Assembly: GCA_964035575.1 (NCBI GenBank)
Contig: OZ037856.1
Location: 1,240,001-1,304,000, forward strand
Source: Rhynchopus sp. YZ270_cl-10
Taxonomy: Eukaryota > Euglenozoa > Diplonemea > Diplonemida > Diplonemidae
Direction: 5' to 3'
Length of the DNA stretch: 64,000 nucleotides
The notes under the pieces are model-generated. The model did not search any database, had not been told where the DNA came from, and saw only the letters and a list, made by a program, of their open reading frames with translations. Within the stretch, counting starts at the first letter, position 1. Each line of letters begins with the position of its first letter. Shown in pieces: positions 61,359 to 64,000 of this stretch. The translations under genes and the position numbers were made by a program.

Positions 61359-62688
61359 ATGGACAGACGCGAAGAAAAAGAGAAGGAAAGACGTCCGCCT
61401 ACGACGATTAAGTTTAGAAGCCATTTGCACAACACTGTGTTCGACGTTTGCAAGAGCAGGGGGTGGCGGGAGACGGACAGTGACTTGGACTGGGACTTCC
61501 ATTGGGCAGACGTGCAGTGGGTGAGGGACGTATTTGACCATGTACGACTGGAGGACGGGCAGCGGGTGAACCACTTCCGCAATCACTACGAGCTGACCCG
61601 CAAGGACCTTACAATCAAGAACCTGAAGCGAATGAAGAAGACACTGGAGAAGGAGGACCGCCTGCAGGAGGCTGCCAACTTCGACTTCTTCCCCCAGACC
61701 TACGTGCTCCCTGCGGAGTACGGCCTCTTCGAGGTCGACTACAAAAGGAACCCACAGCAGGCATGGATCATGAAGCCCATCGGACGTGCCTCAGGAAAGG
61801 GTATCTTCCTCTTCACAAAGATCTCGCAGATCTCTGAATGGAAGAAGGACCACAAATGGCGTCAGGATGGACAGCACACAGAGACCTATGTTGTGCAGCG
61901 GTACATCGAAAACCCGCATCTCGTTGCAGGCAAGAAGTACGACCTGCGGCTCTACGCGTTGGTGACAAGCTACTCCCCGTTGACGGTGTGGTTGAGTCGG
62001 AGTGGGTTCTGTCGGTTTTCGCATCATCGGTTTTCGATGAATTTGAAGGAGATTGATAATACGTTTATTCATTTGACGAACACTGCGATTCAGAAGACGA
62101 GCAACAAATACTCTACGGGCGGGTGCAAATGGGGGCTGCGGCGGTTGAGACAGTTTCTCATCAGCACCTACGGTGAGGCACCTACCAACGCACTGTTCGG
62201 GGAGGTACAACAGCTGATGCTGCGTACGCTGCAGAGCGTACAAAAGATCATGATCAACGACAAACACTGCTTCGAGCTCTACGGCTTCGATGTCCTCGTA
62301 GACGACCGTCTCAAGCCGTGGCTCATTGAAGTGAACGCATCACCTTCCCTCTCCGCAGAGACCCCAGCAGACTACCACATGAAGTACAACATCATGGACG
62401 ACCTCCTCAGCATCCTCGACCTCGAGAAGCGCAATACCGGAAACGAAGAGCGCATCGGTGGCTTCGATCTTATCTGGAAGAATGGTATGGAATGGGGGGT
62501 CGAAAATGTCAAAAGGATTTAACAATACATAAAAAACCATAAAAACAGGTCCCGTCGGCGTCTCGAAAGGAGAGAAGTACATCACTTCATACCTCGGCTG
62601 CGCAAACGAGAAGGCAATCCCCATCAGCAAGATCAAACAGCCTCCACGTCTTGCGGCTTCGCAGTCCAACGAGAAGGTGCTGATCTAA
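61359..62688 (+). CDS. TTLL9: TTLL9-type tubulin polyglutamylase (2 exons, 421 aa)
   Basis: Adds glutamate chains to axonemal tubulin. Exons are 61359-62484 and 62549-62688. The TTL core is complete: NHFRNHYELTRKDL, WIMKPIGRASGKGIF (nucleotide-binding Lys), QRYIENPHLVAGKKYDLRLY, FIHLTNTAIQKTS and LIEVNASPSLS with the Mg-binding Glu and Asn. GGFDLIWKNGPV and a C-terminal LGC motif favour TTLL9 over TTLL1. The intron starts GTATGG, slightly off the local consensus. Its presence implies a flagellum. A G-ending codon block (61970-62100) interrupts otherwise C-ending codons. Confidence 0.93.
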
Positions 62689-63020
62689 GATCGTTTCAGG
62701 GTAAGGGGAGGTGAGAGAGGTGAGGGAGCACCCTCACGCAGTGCCAGAAAAAGAGGCAGTAGGGACGAAAAGCCCAGCAATACAAAAGAAAAAAAGAAAA
62801 AAGAAGAAGAAAAAAAGAATGGTTCACGAAGAAATGGACCAAAAAAGTACAAAAAAAAAAGCTACATTTAGATTATTAGACACTATAATAGGTGGGGGCG
62901 GTTAAAAGGTGGTCGGGATGGGAGTGGGTGGGTGGGTGAGCTTTCATGGGAGGAAGGGAAGGTGGCTCAGCATGAGTCTTGGGTCATCTTGCGGAATTTT
63001 TTTTTGTTTCATCTTTTTTT

Positions 63021-63165
63021 CAGATGTAAACCACAAAATGGATGTAGGACTGCATGGTTGGGTGTCCACCCCTTGTACACGGTCATGCACCAAGGTACGC
63101 TGTTCACGAGAGGGCTTTTGTATTTCAAGTCAACTTTTTATTTTTTATAGGCGATGCTTCTGCAT
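63021..63165 (+). repeat. Dispersed repeat (partner 5958-6105)
   Basis: Starts after a T-run with CAG and ends in TTTTATAG, like its partner in the copy 3 intron. The first ~50 bases are nearly identical, including TGGATGTAGGACTGCATGG. It lies in intergenic DNA here. Confidence 0.7.
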
Positions 63166-63281
63166 GGAGGTGTCTGTGCGTGTTTGTTGACTTTACTTCA
63201 GGATTTGCACTGTTCCAACAATTTCAGAAAAAAAAGTTCGAAACGTGCTCACCTGTCTCCAGAGGGCAGTTCAAGCCTTTT

Positions 63282-63312
63282 CAAAGATGTGCACACGAGA
63301 GGCATATTTGTC
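63282..63312 (+). repeat. Dispersed hairpin, copy k
   Basis: ATGTGC pairs with GCATAT through one G-U pair around ACACGAGAG. CAA and TTG pair outside. It is followed by TCACA. Confidence 0.6.
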
Positions 63313-63390
63313 ACACAAGTTTACTCTTTCAAAGGGGCATCTAAAAAAAATTGAAGACACAGCCTTTGGTGAGAAGGAACACCCATTACC

Positions 63391-63449
63391 TAATGGTGGC
63401 AGTATTGTGATGGGAGCCCATTGGAATACGCAAAATACTGCCACCATTA
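63391..63449. repeat. Perfect 16-bp inverted repeat
   Basis: TAATGGTGGCAGTATT (63391-63406) and its exact reverse complement (63434-63449) enclose 27 bases. It could be a cruciform, an RNA hairpin or a very short MITE; no duplication of flanking bases is evident. Confidence 0.8.
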
Positions 63450-63775
63450 CCATTCCCCCTTCCCGTGGTCCATGGACGTCTTTGTGCAATAGCCCCGTCG
63501 CCTCATGCATTCCCATATGATTTACCCCTCCCCCCCCTCCCATTTTTCATCCGCTTCTAGACCTAAAACTGCTAAAAGGAGAAAATAACATAACAGAACC
63601 CAGCCCCTTTTGATCAGTCTCGTTTCCTCCTCCACACCCTATCTTCCCATATCTTCCCAGGACTGGTGGCAAAAGAAAAACAAACTCTTAAGATCCTCCA
63701 CCGTGGGGCGGTATTGTTTTCATAGCATTTTTAGTCCGATTTTGCATCCCGTTTTTGTACCTCTGATGAGGTCAT

Positions 63776-64000
63776 ATGGAGCCGATTCGACAGTTCTCAC
63801 GGACAAGTAATCATGATTTTGCGAGGTGTTTTATTCAGTACTTTTCTGACGCGAAGCTTGCCATTCGCGACGGGTTTGCACCTCCGCCGCCACCACCTTC
63901 CACTGTCTCTGCGAAGATGCAGACCTACTCGTTTCCACACAAGACACGCATCCCTGACGCCACTGTGCATGAGGTAGTAGGCGACCGCTCCCTCCATGAC
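63776..64000 (+). CDS. 5' end of an unrecognised gene, running off the window
   Basis: An ATG at 63776 (context TCATATGG) opens a frame that stays open for 75 codons to the last base. It starts MEPIRQFSRTSNHDFARC and continues with LAIRDGFAPPPPPPSTVSAK and TRIPDATVHEV. Composition turns gene-like from about 63850. The first stretch is plausible coding but AT-richer. The Pro6 run and the lack of a domain in 75 residues prevent a family call. Confidence 0.6.
   Translation, partial: MEPIRQFSRTSNHDFARCFIQYFSDAKLAIRDGFAPPPPPPSTVSAKMQTYSFPHKTRIPDATVHEVVGDRSLHD

Larger units (their letters stand above)
62689..63775. other. Intergenic stretch with three repeat features
   Basis: AT-rich DNA after TTLL9. 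It holds the partner of the intronic repeat (63021-63165), one TTCATC-class hairpin (63282-63312) and a 16-bp inverted repeat (63391-63449). I see no gene in it. Confidence 0.55.

Overview
The window is nuclear DNA of a eukaryotic microbe. About 20 protein genes are interrupted by short spliceosomal introns, most starting GTATGT or GTATGC and ending CAG. Gene bodies are GC-rich and are separated by 0.1-6 kb of AT-rich, homopolymer-rich intergenic DNA. A TTLL9-type tubulin glutamylase points to a flagellated cell, and an AcnB-type (bacterial-style) aconitase with a presequence-like N-terminus points to a mitochondrion or related organelle. I see no decisive lineage marker, so I call it a flagellated protist of unknown lineage. 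Every gene I can support lies on the + strand; the only likely coding relic on the - strand is a pseudogene.

Layout. 1-8.0 kb: three members of a nucleolin/Nopp140-like family (the first is only a 3' end), with a foldback element and a retrotransposon RNase H relic between copies 1 and 2. 8.4-12.3 kb: a multi-pass membrane protein with a C-terminal PDZ domain, and a Gln-rich coiled-coil protein. 14.2-17.0 kb: AcnB aconitase. 18.8-23.1 kb: an intronless ABCC/MRP full transporter. 23.2-25.1 kb: gene-free DNA dense in small hairpins. 25.2-32.7 kb: a coiled-coil protein, a membrane-anchored SGNH hydrolase, a Cys-rich surface-type protein with one frameshift, and an unrecognised protein. 32.8-34.4 kb: a 1.6 kb transposable element. 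34.6-39.7 kb: an unrecognised protein with a possible nuclease-like core, a small MITE, and a TTC39/Iml2 homologue. 39.7-45.7 kb: mostly gene-free, with diverged repeats and a - strand pseudogene. 45.8-47.9 kb: an AzgA-type nucleobase permease with an ankyrin tail. 50.7-62.7 kb: a coiled-coil/PH protein, two unrecognised proteins, Hub1/UBL5 (with a 1.2 kb element in its intron), CDC123 and TTLL9. 63.8 kb to the end: the 5' end of a further gene.

The genes do not form a pathway. They are ordinary housekeeping (ribosome/nucleolus, TCA cycle, splicing modifier, eIF2 assembly), transport and cytoskeletal genes. The unusual content lies between and inside them. There is a dispersed family of 25-40 nt hairpins whose stems vary in sequence while staying paired. 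There are two transposon copies that share TAGGGGGG ends and carry 11-bp flanking direct repeats. Synonymous codon choice also switches in blocks between G-ending and C-ending codons within single genes.
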